A program made the position numbers and the translations under genes. Of a stretch of 52,357 bases of DNA, positions 27,469 through 38,423 are shown one piece after another. Origin of the DNA: Acanthamoeba lenticulata (lineage: Eukaryota; Discosea; Longamoebia; Acanthamoebidae). Positions within the stretch are counted from its first letter, which is position 1; each line of letters starts with the position of its first letter. The notes beneath the pieces are model-generated. The model ran no database searches and was not told the origin of the DNA. It saw only the letters and a list, made by a program, of their open reading frames with translations. The stretch is from contig NAVB01001175.1 in assembly GCA_002179805.1 (NCBI GenBank), positions 1-52,357 on the forward strand, written 5' to 3'.

Positions 27469-28489
27469 CTACTGCAACAAGCACCAGCGGCTCGTGCTCC
27501 TTTCATCATCATCTGGTTTATCGCCATCTCTATCATCTCCACCATCATCGTTCTGTGGTTCAACTGAACCGGTGCGCGCCGCGAGCAAGGCGGTCAGTGT
27601 CGCCTCGCTGGGCACGTGACGGGGCGTGTCCATGCCGCACACGTGCTGCCACATGCCCCAGAGCGCGGCCACGGCTGTGTCGAACGCGTCGTGCACGCCC
27701 GCGCCGGTCTTGGCCGAGCACTCGCGGAACGGGATCTGCCACTCCTGCGCCAGCGCCCTGCATGCGCATAGGAGGCCGTGTCCCGTCAGCGAGCCTCATG
27801 CTCAGGCTCAGCGACTCAGACTCAGGGGATGGTGGTGACGAGGATGGAAGGACACTCGCGTACAGGCCCTCCTGCTCGGTCACGACGCGCTTGTGCGGAG
27901 CGAGGTCGTTCTTGTTGCCCACCAGCACCAGACTAACGTCCGGTGGGAGATTCCTGAACACACGACGTCAACAGTGCTCAAGTTGCAGGAAGCGACCAAG
28001 GAGAGAGTGTGGCGCCGAGTACACGGTTGGGACACGTACTCCTTGGCATTCTGAAGCCCCGTGCGGGCATAGTCAAATGACTCGCGGGAGGTGATGTCGT
28101 AGATCATCACCATTGCGCTCGCGTTACGATACCACATGGGCGCCAACACGCGATACCGTTCGGGTCCAGATGGGTCCCACAGTTGCAACTGCGCACGACC
28201 AGGTGAAAGGTCCTCACCCACTTGTGTTGTCTAGTTCTCATGAAGCCAAGACACATGCAGGAGTACCTGGACCTGTGTGCCGTCGGGCAAGTTGATGCGC
28301 TTGGTCGAAAAAGCGGCGCCAAGGGAGGGCAAACTCTGATCGTAGAAGGAATCGTGCAAGTAGCGCCACAGAAGCGAGGTCTTGCCCGCACCGCTACTTG
28401 GAGAGAAAGACACGTGTAAAGGGTGATGAGGAAGAAGTGGTCTGGCAGGCAAAAGCTATGTGGCAGAAGCAGAACCAGATTCCATCCAT
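27469..28489 (-). CDS. Rab-like small GTPase, divergent
   Basis: Small GTPase of the Rab/Ras superfamily, normally a membrane-traffic switch. Exons read: 28489-28476, 28396-28267, 28188-28040, then exons beginning near 27956 and 27761. Motifs: P-loop SGAGKTSLL; switch I SLGAAFSTK; strand plus switch II LQLWDPSGPERY where Rabs have WDTAGQE; LVGNKNDL (base binding); ECSAKTG. The C-terminus ends RWCLLQ, a CaaX-type prenylation box rather than the usual double-Cys. The catalytic Gln after DxxG is Pro, so intrinsic GTP hydrolysis should be poor. The start is weak: the only in-frame ATG (28489) leaves almost no first beta-strand, while the in-frame upstream stretch KKLV looks like it. A longer or non-AUG start, or an upstream exon, is possible. 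Confidence 0.75.
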
Positions 28490-28574
28490 GACGAGCTTCT
28501 TCTGGACTTCGTTGGAAAACTTGGAACGCTTCCTGCGGCCACAACTCAGAAAACTACTGCCTAAGATGAGTTGG

Positions 28575-29016
28575 TCATGTGTGGCACTTGCACCTGTATT
28601 GGGCCACGGCAGTGCGAAGCCACATCATGTAGGCGCGCTTCCACCCGCCAGCAGATTCGCCCACGTGGCGAGCCTCCACCCACGACGGGTGGCCCAATGG
28701 CCTCCACAGGCTATCGTCTCGCCCGTGAACCGCAAAGGCGCGGGACACCTGACAAACAAAAAGACGTTGGACTTTGGCGCAATTGAGCGGCAAGGAAGAG
28801 GACAGACAGGGACCTCGGCGACCGAACACAGATCAAACGGATCGTGGAGGAAGGAGAGCAAGTAGGGTAAGACCTCCTGCTCATTGTTAACCGCCGTGCC
28901 GTCCGTCAGCAACAAGCTTAGGCAGGAAGGACAACTATGGCACGCACCGGAGGCAAGCTTGATAGAGCTGCTACGGCTGGCAACAATGTTGACTCCCGCC
29001 CAGCTTCGTGGTTCAT
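28575..29016 (-). CDS. Small F-box protein (101 residues)
   Basis: Three short exons: 29016-28948, 28876-28814 and 28748-28575. They splice in phase 0 with GTGCGT and GTCCCT donors. The joined protein reads MNHEAGRESTLLPAVAAL then the F-box SLPPEVLPYLLSFLHDPFDL, CSVAEVSRAFAVHGRDDSLW and RPL, followed by WKRAYMMWLRTAVAQYRCKC and a stop. F-box proteins bind Skp1 and bring substrates to SCF ubiquitin ligases. The spacing LPxEVL-LSFL-DLC-SRAF-DSLW-WKRAY is typical. There is almost no substrate-binding region after the F-box, which is unusual; it may act as an adaptor or inhibitor, or another exon may have been missed. It lies just upstream of the Rab-like gene on the same strand. Confidence 0.75.
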
Positions 29017-29195
29017 CTTTTTTAATATAAATTGTTCTATTATTATATCTGTTCTTTTCCTTTTTGCTTTTCAAGATTTTTGTTCTTCGTTATTGTTCAC
29101 CAAAAGATGTACCTTGAAGTGAACGTCCGTGCCACGTGCGGCACCAAGCGTTAGGCCACCACTTTTGGCAGAAGCGGCAGCATTTGCGTTTCATC

Positions 29196-30161
29196 ATGAT
29201 GGACTTTACCAAAGAGTATGGTCGAGGCCGTAGCTGGCAGAAGATGGCGGTGGAGCCGTATTGTTGGCCGTTCTGCTGCGCGTGTCTACCGCCTTTAGGC
29301 TTGCTGAAGGGCATGCTCATCTGCGTGCCCTGCGCCACCGCAACGTCAATCTCATGCTTGGTTATCTCGATCGTGCTCCTTCCGCACGACGTGTGGTACA
29401 CCTACTACACCTTCGCCAAGACACCACGGCTGGGTCCGACGATCAAGTTCTTCTTCCTCATGCTCCTCCCGATTCCGCTGATCTGCTGGCCGCCTGTCGT
29501 GCTGATGAGCACATTCATCGGCACGCTGGCCTACGCGCTCGGCGGTCCCGTGTGGGCGACATTCACCGACGAGGAATCCTGCGTGATCACGTCGGGCGTG
29601 GCGAAGACGGTGCACGAGTGCTTCGTCAAGGTGCCCACCTCGTTCTGGCGATTCAGCACCAACTCGTACTTTACCTACCTTCAAGCCTACCGCGAGCCGC
29701 TGCACGCCAACGAGAAGCCCTTCGACGTGCCACTCTACTGGATCCCGTTCGGCCTGTTCCTGATCCTCCTCGGCGAGCTGGTGGCTCTGCCCACGTCCAT
29801 CGTGCTCGTTCTCATCAAGTTCTTCCCGGCGCTCGTCTACTGGTACTACAAGGTCATCAAGACCTGGGCCAGGTACTTGCCCTTGTCCTCCAAGGTCCTC
29901 GGGTTCCCTTTGTTCCTTCTCGTGCTAGCGCTCCTCCCGGTGTGCGTGACCGCGGGCTCCATCCTCTTCATCCTCCTCGGCATCTTCATGGGCATCACTC
30001 CGCCTGGCGCTGCGTACAACCGAGGGCCAGTGGCTGGCTTCCGACGCGTTGTGAACAATATCGGCGAGTTGGATAAGCTGTCGAACTGGGCCGCCTTAGG
30101 CTTGGATAAGCACAGCTGTGTGATGCCCCTGTGCAGTCGCGAAGATAATCTCTTTGCTTGA
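29196..30161 (+). CDS. Multipass membrane protein, plant At3g27390-like
   Basis: Intronless, 321 residues, starting at the first in-frame ATG (29196; ATGATG). It resembles a plant family of uncharacterised membrane proteins: LLKGMLICVPCATATSISCL, WYTYYTFAKTPRLGPTIKFF, LPIPLICWPPVVLMSTFIGT, LAYALGGPVWATF, then TVHECFVKV and STNSYFTYL. Five to seven hydrophobic segments follow one another, including WIPFGLFLILLGELVALPTS and ILFILLGIFMGITPP. Family function is not known, so none is assigned. Lack of introns is notable in this intron-rich stretch. It is divergent from the F-box gene, 180 bases away. Confidence 0.72.
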   Translation: MMDFTKEYGRGRSWQKMAVEPYCWPFCCACLPPLGLLKGMLICVPCATATSISCLVISIVLLPHDVWYTYYTFAKTPRLGPTIKFFFLMLLPIPLICWPPVVLMSTFIGTLAYALGGPVWATFTDEESCVITSGVAKTVHECFVKVPTSFWRFSTNSYFTYLQAYREPLHANEKPFDVPLYWIPFGLFLILLGELVALPTSIVLVLIKFFPALVYWYYKVIKTWARYLPLSSKVLGFPLFLLVLALLPVCVTAGSILFILLGIFMGITPPGAAYNRGPVAGFRRVVNNIGELDKLSNWAALGLDKHSCVMPLCSREDNLFA

Positions 30162-30328
30162 GAAACAGTGGTCTGGTTGATGCCGAGCAACCAGAATGCG
30201 TTTATTTGGACTTTTTCCCTTCGTCATTTTTGTCGAACATGAAACAGAAAAAATTTGATATTAAAGTGCAAAAATTCAATATTTAAGATAAAAAACCAGG
30301 AAGACCAACACGAACACGGGCCACAACG

Positions 30329-33300
30329 ATGGAAGAAGGGTGGCACTGGGTTTGCAGGGCGTGCACCTTCATCAACCAGGTACCTCAGAAGGAGTTCAGA
30401 TCTTCTGGAACAGATGAACTGACTTCTTTCTACCACTTCGGGGTCAGGTTGGCAAGACCGCGGGGCACGCTTGTGAAGTGTGTGGCTTGCCCAAGGCCGA
30501 CGACGACTCCATTCTAACGGAAGAGGAGCTGATACTGCGTGAGCAAATATTCGAGATGGAACAACGCGAAAGTCGAGAACAGGCCGCCAAGGAGAAGGAA
30601 GAGAGAGAAAGAGTGGAAGAGCAGCAGCAGAAACAGCAGCAAAAACAGAAAGTGGAGGCCGACAAAGTCGCGCCCAAGGAGGACGCTGCCGACGCGGTGG
30701 TTAGCACCGACGCCACCACCAGCGCGCCCTCCGCGGAGGAGGCAATGCCTGTTCTGTCTGCTGGTACACCAAACTTGTCTCTCAAGCCAAGTCTCAATAA
30801 GCTGATCAAGTGCAAACGCGCTTACGAACTCGCCGCGCGCGGAGCGATTCAGAGCGCTTGGCGGCGATCGAGGCCAAGCGGGAGGCGGCCCGGGCCAGAC
30901 GTGAGGACCTGGGCGAGCACTATCGCCTCATCTGCCCCGTGTGCGACAAGCCCAACCACCCGGCCGTGGCCGCTTGCACCAGCTGCGGCTTCGCGCTCTC
31001 CCCATGGTGAGCCTCCGCCCTCGCCCTTACGCTGCCCCATACGAGGCAGACGGCACGCTCACAGGCGCGAGTTGGGGCACAAAAGGGATGCCGCCCGCGT
31101 GCCAGAGAACATTTTCTGGGACCTGGTCCAAGGCAAGGACATCGGCTCGCGCGTGTTCTACCGGGATGACGAGGCCATCGTGTTCGAAGACAAGTTCGGC
31201 GTGTCCGACGTCCACCTCGATGTCATCCCCACGCGCGCCGTGGAAGACATCACGTACCTGACCAAGGACGACCTTCCCCTCCTCCACCGTACGTCTAGTG
31301 CTTGTAATCATTTATTTAATATTTAATTGTTTATTTATTGATAATCTATTTATGTATTTGTATTCTATTTACTGAACAAACGCGTAGGATTGTACGAGCT
31401 GGGCGTCGCTGAGGTCAAGCGGAGGAATCTGGCCCGCTTCGAGGGCATGAACGTTGAGGACTACATCGTGGCGGGCTACAACTTCCCGGTTTCGGTCAAA
31501 CACCTGCACCTGCACGTGGCTGTGCCGCCGTACAAGCACGAGAATGTGTTTGTCTATCCGCGCTTCCACCTGCACTCCAAGGTCGTGGCCGACATCGAGC
31601 GCTACGGCCGGGTCCGGCTCTTCCAGGACCACCCGGAGCCGGAAACAGATGTCTTGTACAAGGGCGAGCTGATGGAAAAGCACCGCAAGATGCTGGCCGT
31701 CGTGCAGCGCCTCGAGGAGACTCGGCAACAACAACAACAGCTGCAACCGCAGCCAATGGACGACGTCGTGGAGGCCGCAGCCGCAGCGGCGGCGGGCGAC
31801 GCCATGGACGTCCAAGCACCACCGTCAATAACGCCGGTCGCGGCGAAGGAGGGCTACACGGCGGGCCGGCTCGAGCGCGAGTACGAGAAGTGGGTCGATC
31901 TCGCCGAAGCCAATGGCCAGCTGGTCTGGATGGGCACCAGCGACGACACGGACAGCGTCGTCGTCAACTTGCTCGTGGACGACGACGAGTTCGCGTTGGC
32001 CTACCCCAAGACCTCGGTACAAAGCTATTGAAACTATCAGTTGTCCTCCTCCTTACAAACAGCCCTCATGATGCTGATGATGCTGATGACAATGACCAAT
32101 GGCGCAGGATGGCGTGTTCTCGGTGCGGGCCGGGCGCGGCTGCCGCTGGGCGGGCGAGCTGAACAGCTTCTTCGCCTCCCCGGCCGCCACGGACCTGAAG
32201 CCCGGCGACCTGTTCAGCAAGATTCTGCTCTACGCCACGAAGCAAGGTGCGCTGATGCGCCACCTGATGAGTTTCATCACAAGGACGAGGTCGTCAACCA
32301 ATCGTGTGGCTGATGAGCAGGGTTGAAGCGGAGCGGGAGGAAGATGCTGCGGAGCTCGGGGTCCATCCGTCACAGCACGGACGGCAGCGAGGAGCCCTTC
32401 TCTGAAGATGAGGTCAGGCTAAACACACACACAACACACTATGCCTCCGACTGCGGATGCTGACAGTTGGCACAACTCTGTCCCACCAACCACGCAGGAG
32501 TTGGGGATGGACGATGAATCGATGGACTGGGCCACCGAAGCGAGTAAGCCCGAGCACTTGGCCCGCGTCGCGCAGGAGGTCAAGAACGCGCAGGACCTCG
32601 TCGGTCCTGACCTCATCACCACCAAGGGTATTTCATCTCGCGTCTTCATCTCCATTTTGCCTCATCGCGCGCGCTGGTTCGTGATGTGGACCCAAGCCAG
32701 CCAGCTCACCTCGCCATGCCGATGCGCAGGCTCGGGGCAAGTCCAAGTGCAGATCGACATTGCAGGCGTCATGGAGTGCGCCATCTATCAATTTTTATCT
32801 TATTTTATTTTAAAAGTTGCTTCAAGGAACTTGGATTTTTATTGCATTTAATTTTATTTTTTAAATTTTATTTCGAGCTATTTTACAGATTTTAATTTGG
32901 AATCTATAAAGTGAGGTGCTAGCGCAGGCGATCGACCTCACCATCGACGAGCCCGTGCTTGTCACACTCGACTTTGCCGAGCTGTGGTCGCTGCCGAGCG
33001 GCACGGAGCGCCTCCCGGTGCCCAAGCACAGCTGCCGCCAGTGGACAACACGCGACACCAACTCGTTCGGCGTCAAATACCACCTGCGCGAGGTCCGCCC
33101 CACTCAGCTCCAGCATCGCTCCGGAGAGGCGCTCGAGTCATCGGGGAGACCTTTGGCTCATGTGTGGTGCGCGAACAGATTGTGAGCCGCTTCGTCGAGG
33201 ACAACTGGAAGTGGGCCGACTCTGACGACAGCGCGGACAAGCGCATCGGCGTGCTGGGCACCTTTGCCTCGGCGACGGCGCCGTTGCCAAAGCCAAAGGC

Positions 33301-35248
33301 CAGCAGGGGCCAAAAGCAGGCGCCGGCGCGTCGAGCTGGCAAGCGCGCGAAGAAGGGGGAAGGGCAAGAAGAAGACTCGATGGACGAAGACGTGGCCACC
33401 CCGTTGGCCGCCGACGAAGCCGTCGAGCGGCTTCGGTTCATGGGCTTCACTGAACACGCGAGCAAGTTGGCACTGGCGGCCGCCAACAACGACTTTGAGA
33501 AAGCCGTCCACGAGCTGCTTTCCATGGGCGACTCTGCCCGCTGCACGGACGCTCCTCCCCAGGTCCGCCGCGCGCACGACCACTGAGCCGCGCTGCGAAT
33601 GATGGCTCACACTGTGTGTGCTTTTGAAGCGGCCTGTGGCGCGTCAGGTGACCGAGGCCCTGCCGGAGCTGGTGATCGAGCTGGCCGGCATGGGATTCGA
33701 TCCCGAGCAAGCCGCCGCCGCTCTGGCCAAGAGCGACAACAACATGGAACGAGCCCTCGAGCTCCTCATCTCGGGCTGCGCTGCCGATGCGCCTTCGTCT
33801 TCCTCGCCCTCCTCGTCATCCTCAGCCTCGACTTCGTCATCGTCGTCATCGTCTTCATCGTCTCTGGGTCGATCCCAGCTGACGACGAGCATGGACGAAG
33901 AGATCGCCCGCTCGCTGCAGCGCGAGAGCGACGAACAGGACGCCAAGAGGTGCGCTCCCACCCTCGAGCTGAGATGAGATGATCCACACGAGCTGACGTC
34001 ATGGTTGATCCCTTTCTCTTCTTGCTTGTTTTCCATTTATGAAACCGCGGCCGCGAGCAGGAAGGCGCTGCATATCGGGGCGAGCCTGTTGGCCAAGGGG
34101 TACGCACATGCCTGCGGCCGGGCTCAGCTGCGGAACGAGTGATTGACACACGCGCGCCAACACGCAGGGACACCAACTTCTTCGTCGGGCTGATCGGCTA
34201 CATGCGGGCACGATTGACGCACTACACGCGCTACTGCATCGTGTGCCACAAGAAACACACGTGCGCCAGCGAGAAGCCCGTGCTCTGCTGCAACCCGCTC
34301 TGTCTCTTCCGCTTCTCCGACGTGCTGCCCCAGAACAAGAAGGAGCAGCTCTCGCAGCTCTCCCGCATCTCCGTCTGCCCCTTCAACCACTGCGAGGCCG
34401 AGGTCAAGCTGGACTACAGCGAGGCTGCCATGTCGGCCATCTACGGCGTGACCGACGCCGCCCAGGGCAACACACAGGAACAGCTGCTGCGCATGATGTC
34501 CCACCGGTGCGTGCGCGCCACGTCTTTCAAGGCGTTGATGGTTGGCTCAAGACCTCATCGATGTCATCATACGCTCAGATATCTTCCCAACGAGCAGATG
34601 ATCGAGTTCATCGAGCACGGCGTCAAGCAGAACGGCATGCGCATCGCCAAGGTCGAGAACGTGCTCAAGGCCGAGCTCGTGGTCGACTTTGAGGCGGCCT
34701 GGGCCGAGATGCGCCAGCGGCGCGGGGACCACGTCGCCCGGCCGGCGATGGCCTATCACGGCACCGCTGAGGTTCGTCGCTTGCTGGCAAGTCAAGTGAA
34801 GTGATACCACCAGGCGTTTGACTCACACGCCGCTCTTGTAGCAAAACATCGAGAGCATCTTGGACAAGGGCCTGCTGGTGCCTGGCAGGGGCAAGGGCAA
34901 GGACGTCCAGCACGCCACCGACACGGGCTACTGGGGCGGGGGCATCTACCTCTCGCCCAACTCGTCCATGTCGGTCGGCTACTGCCGGGGCGGCAAGAAG
35001 CTGTTGATTTGCAGCGTGCTCATGGGCAAGACCTTCCAGTGCACGAACCTCATCCACGGAGCCGACCTCATGGCTGGCCACGACTCGCACACGGCTCCCG
35101 GTACTCTCGCCCGTCCCCATGGTTGTGTTGTTCGTTGTCATTTGCGTGCTCATCATCGCCCTGCTTGTGCTTTGTCTCAGGTGGCCAAGAGTGGGTGATC
35201 TTCAACCCGGCGCAGGTGCTGCCGTGCTATCTGGTCTCCTTTGGCTGA
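30329..35248 (+). CDS. Zinc finger-HIT-RWD/UBC-like-UBA-UBA-PARP fusion protein
   Basis: One open succession of exons encodes several modules. Two RanBP2-type fingers (WVCRACTF with CEVCG; CPVCD with CTSCG) flank a Gln/Glu coiled coil. A HIT domain (31065-31700) carries the triad HLHLHV at about 31499-31517. A segment after it (VVVNLLVDDDEFALAYPKTS, DGVFSVRAG, WAGELNSFFA) looks RWD/UBC-like. Two UBA domains follow (RLRFMGFTEHASKLALAAAN; LVIELAGMGFDPEQAAAALA). Then a Cys-rich block (YCIVCHKKHTC, CCNPLCLFRFSDVL) like that of PARP6/PARP8 and a PARP catalytic domain (34740-35248): AYHGTAEQNIESILDKGL, GGGIYLSP, QEWVIFNPAQVLPCYLV, so His, Tyr and Glu of the transferase triad appear present. HIT enzymes hydrolyse nucleotide phosphoester links and PARPs transfer ADP-ribose from NAD. 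No stop or gap separates HIT and PARP halves. Two weak joints: about 30807-30845 (35-bp intron or frameshift) and about 33120-33140 (frame change without a usable intron). Confidence 0.72.
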
Positions 35249-35830
35249 AGCTTGTCTGTGCTCTTGGATCTTTTACTCCGAGAGACAAAGAAGGCGAATT
35301 ATTTTGTTCGGATTGAAACTTATTGTGGGCAGGTGCAGCCATCACCATCAGTATCATCTTCCCCTTTTCTCTGTGCTCTGCATACACCCCTGGAGATGAT
35401 GCGTGACGAAGTAAACCACAAGTGCTGCTTCTCAGACTTTCAATAGATGTCCCTGCATTGCGATACGCACAGCCAGGGTGACAAACACCCGAGCTGGAGC
35501 CTTGGCTGTGCTCAACCCCTGTCTCTGGGACCTGCAGTAAGGGATGTCTGCCGCCGAGTTTTCTATCAAAAAATTACTTTTCAGAAATTAACGTTTTGTC
35601 CCAATCAGAGAGCAGAGCCAGCTCTCCGCCTCGTCAGTATTGTTGATCGTCCCCTGGCTTGGAAGGATTGAGTTGCACGCCCGGGCGGACTCGAGCGAAG
35701 AGTCGCACACAAACACGCCGGTCACGGGCTAACAACTCGCCATTCCACACGTGAGAGCCGAAGTTTAAAACGGACCTCACCACTTCGCCAGTCACACCAA
35801 CAACCAACGAAGGAACACCAGACCTACCAC
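35249..35830. other. Intergenic region with TATA-like element
   Basis: No convincing gene. A TTTAAAA element at 35764-35770, 60 bases before the ATG of the ferritin-like gene, could serve as its TATA box. Confidence 0.4.
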
Positions 35831-37791
35831 ATGAGAGCTTTCCTGTTCGCGCTTTTCGTCACGACGCTCGTGGCCCACCTGGCCCACGGCCAGAGCATCA
35901 ACTGCGGCGGCTTCATCTTCAGCGACGCCAAGGGCTGCTGCCCCATCAGTATCGACGGTTCACTCCTCTACCCCGACGCCCGCGGGTGCTATCCCATCAC
36001 TACTAGCGTGGGCATCCAGTACGCTGACTCCAACGGCTGCTACCCGGACCAGAACGTGCGCGTTCCATTACTCGACAGATGTTTGGCGCCACAATGTTAT
36101 GTTGACATGCAGTCATACCGTGTTCGAGTCGTGACAGGGAACCTATGCGGCTCAGGGTGTGAACTGCACCAACCCTTGCACGGTGGAGTGCTTCAACTCT
36201 ACCACCAACGCTACCGCATCGCCCTCGGCCAGCCCCGCAGCTTCGGCTTCGGCCGCTCCCTCGGCCTCTGGCTCACCTTCCGCTTCGGAGAGCCCTGCTG
36301 CCTCGGGCTCACCTGCCTCCAGCCCTGCCGCGTCGGCCTCTCCCTCTGCGTCCGGATCGCCGGCGGCCTCCGGAAGCCCCGCGGCCTCGGGCTCACCTGC
36401 CGCCAGCCCGACGCTCGTCGGCGGTCCTGGTCCCTCGACCTCTGCCCCCTCGGCTTCGCCCAGCATTTCGGCATCACCCAGCCTGGCGCCTTCCCCGTCT
36501 ACAAACGCCACTGGTATGTCCTCGTTTGGTGTGTCCACCGCACGGCGGGAAACTGACTTGCCCATTCATGGTGATCTCTGCAGGTTCTCTCTCTTGCTCC
36601 AGCTTGGAGCGTACGCCTCTGCCGTGCGACACCGACATTCAGCCCTTCGAGATGACCCTCATGGTGATGAGGCCTATCGAGCTCAACTGCTTCTGCGATG
36701 GAACCGACGCCCTTATCGATCGTTCTGCCATCGTCAGCGTCAACAACAGCACTCTCGGCGCGAACGCCACCAGCGGGAGCAACGCCACCGGCGCCCCGTC
36801 CAACAGCACTTCCGCCATCCTGCCTGATTTGGCTGTTGAGAAGATCTGCCGCAGGACTTGCTCGGCCAACCTTTGCAACGACACCTGCCTGCGCGTGTTC
36901 GCGTCGGAGAACTCGACCGAGGCCACCGCCGAGAACGATATTGCCGTCCTCAACTTTGCGCTCACCCTCGAGAACCTGGACTCGACCTTCTTCAGCGAGG
37001 GTCTGCAGAACTTCACCGAGGATGATTTCGCCGCGGCAGGTTTCAACAACAACACCCGCCTCTACTTCACCCTCATCCGCGACCACGAGCTGGCCCACGC
37101 TGCCGCACTGCAGTCGAGCATCCGGTATGCCAGCTTCACGTTTGGTTTGTCTTCTTTGTTCAGTTCCTGACGAGTCGACGGTGCTTGCAGGGCATTGGGC
37201 GGTGAACCGGTGCAGCCATGCAACTACTCCTTCAACATCAACAATGTTACCGACTTTGTCGAGACAGGCATGGTACTTGTCCATTCTTACCTCATCAGAG
37301 GAACACGGGAAACTGACGGCCACTTTCCGTTCAGCTTCTGGAGAACACTGGTGTAGGCGCCTACGATGAGGCAATTGCCTTCATCTACAGCCCCGAGGTC
37401 CAGAACGCCAGCGCCACGATCGCCAGCGTGGAGGCTCGCCAGGCTTCTTACCTCAACCTCATCAACGGAATGATTCCGTTCCCACAGGCTCTCGACATTC
37501 CAGAGCCTATCGCCAACGTACTTGATCCGCTTACTGCGGGTAGCAAGTGAACACTAACGCCCCTCTCCTGCGCAGATCTACCGCATTGCCAGCAACTTCA
37601 TCCTTTCTTGCCCTGATGAGGCCAGCAATCAGGCGCTCGACATTATCCGCGGTGCTGCCAACCAGGCGTCGCCTTCGCCCAGCCCATCGGCCTCAGCAAG
37701 CCCGTCAGCTTCCGCCAGTGCTAGCCCATCGGCCTCAGCAAGCCCGTCAGCTTCTGCCAGTGCTAGCCCATCAGCCTCAGCAAGCCCGTAA
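35831..37791 (+). CDS. Secreted ferritin-like (Ferritin_2) protein with Ser/Pro/Ala repeats
   Basis: Secreted or surface protein. A signal peptide opens it (MRAFLFALFVTTLVAHLAHG). Three related Cys motifs follow (SDAKGCCPI, PDARGCYPI, ADSNGCYPD), then a long Ser/Pro/Ala linker (36195-36500). After a Cys-rich stretch comes a four-helix ferritin-like domain: DIAVLNFALTLENLDSTFFS, DHELAHAAALQSSIRALGGE, VGAYDEAIAFIYSP, SVEARQASYLNLI. This is the Ferritin_2 (Rds1-like) pattern, with Glu, and Glu-x-x-His (DHELAH) residues that could bind metal. The C-terminus is another Ala/Ser/Pro repeat. Exons read: 35831-36055, 36156-36513, 36584-37124, 37191-37272, 37335-37517, 37576-37791. Many NxS/T sites suggest glycosylation; repeats suggest an O-glycosylated stalk. 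Function is unknown; cyst wall or surface coat is a guess. Confidence 0.8.
37680..37788 (+). repeat. Coding tandem repeat, 42-bp unit
   Basis: About 2.6 copies of a 42-bp unit starting AGCCCATCGGCCTCAGCAAG, encoding a 14-residue Ser/Pro/Ala motif (SPSASASPSASASA). The copies differ by only a few third-position changes, so the array is young or homogenised. It ends at the stop codon of the ferritin-like gene. Confidence 0.8.
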
Positions 37792-37806
37792 GGGACAACG
37801 AGAAAG

Positions 37807-37812
37807 AATAAA
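37807..37812 (+). terminator. Polyadenylation signal of the ferritin-like gene
   Basis: AATAAA lies 16 bases after the stop codon at 37791, in an A-rich 3' flank. It is the likely 3'-end processing signal. Confidence 0.5.
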
Positions 37813-38008
37813 TATCCCTCATGGGGCAAGAAACTTTTTTTCCTGCGTTTTCAGTGTGCTGAGAATTCCAACAGCAACCTGCCAGTTCTCTTGCTTATTT
37901 CCCCAGCTGAGATATTGTAGACAGCATTCCTCGAACGTGCTGGCCTCTTTAGCGGCGCCGATAATCATCACCACTTGATCGATTTAATCCCTGCACGTAC
38001 AACACAAG

Positions 38009-38423
38009 ATGGTAAGTTGTCGCTGTTTTACGACCCCCCTACACTGTTGCCAGCACATGCAGTGTCCAGCACAACGCGTTGCAATCCTCCGGCCTTCGCT
38101 AATTTCTTTGATTTTGTGGCATTTTTGTGCAGTCGAAGAGGCTCATCCCCCTGTCTGACCGAGTGCTCGTTCGCAAGGCCAAGCCTGTGGAGAGGATTGG
38201 CGGCATCATCCTCCCCGAGAGCGCGCAGAAGAAGATGAACCATGGCACCGTGCTCGCCGTTGGTCCCGGTGCGAGGAGCAGGGATGGCAACCTCATTCCC
38301 ACCACCCTCAAGGAGGGCGACAACGTCGTCCTCTCGGAGTACGGTGGAACCGAAGTCGAGATCGACGGTGAGGAGCTTCACCTCTTCAGGGAGGATGACA
38401 TTCTCGGCATTCTGAAGAAGTAG
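38009..38423 (+). CDS. HSPE1: 10-kDa chaperonin (Hsp10/GroES)
   Basis: Co-chaperonin that caps Hsp60 in the mitochondrion. Two exons: the first coding exon is the ATG alone (38009-38011), followed by a GTAAGT donor; the intron ends at 38132 and the second exon (38133-38423) encodes the rest, 97 residues in total. Family motifs: LIPLSDRVLVRKAKP at the start, the mobile loop GGIILPESAQKKM that contacts Hsp60, GTVLAVGPG, LKEGDNVVLSEYGG and a C-terminal REDDILGILK. Length is normal for the family. There is no cleavable presequence, as is usual for mitochondrial Hsp10, whose N-terminus itself serves as signal. Confidence 0.95.

Noticed and set aside
36499..37374. Minus-strand open frame of 291 codons
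   Set aside because: Antisense to the ferritin-like domain, which has recognisable helices and well-placed introns on the plus strand; GC-rich third positions open the opposite frame.
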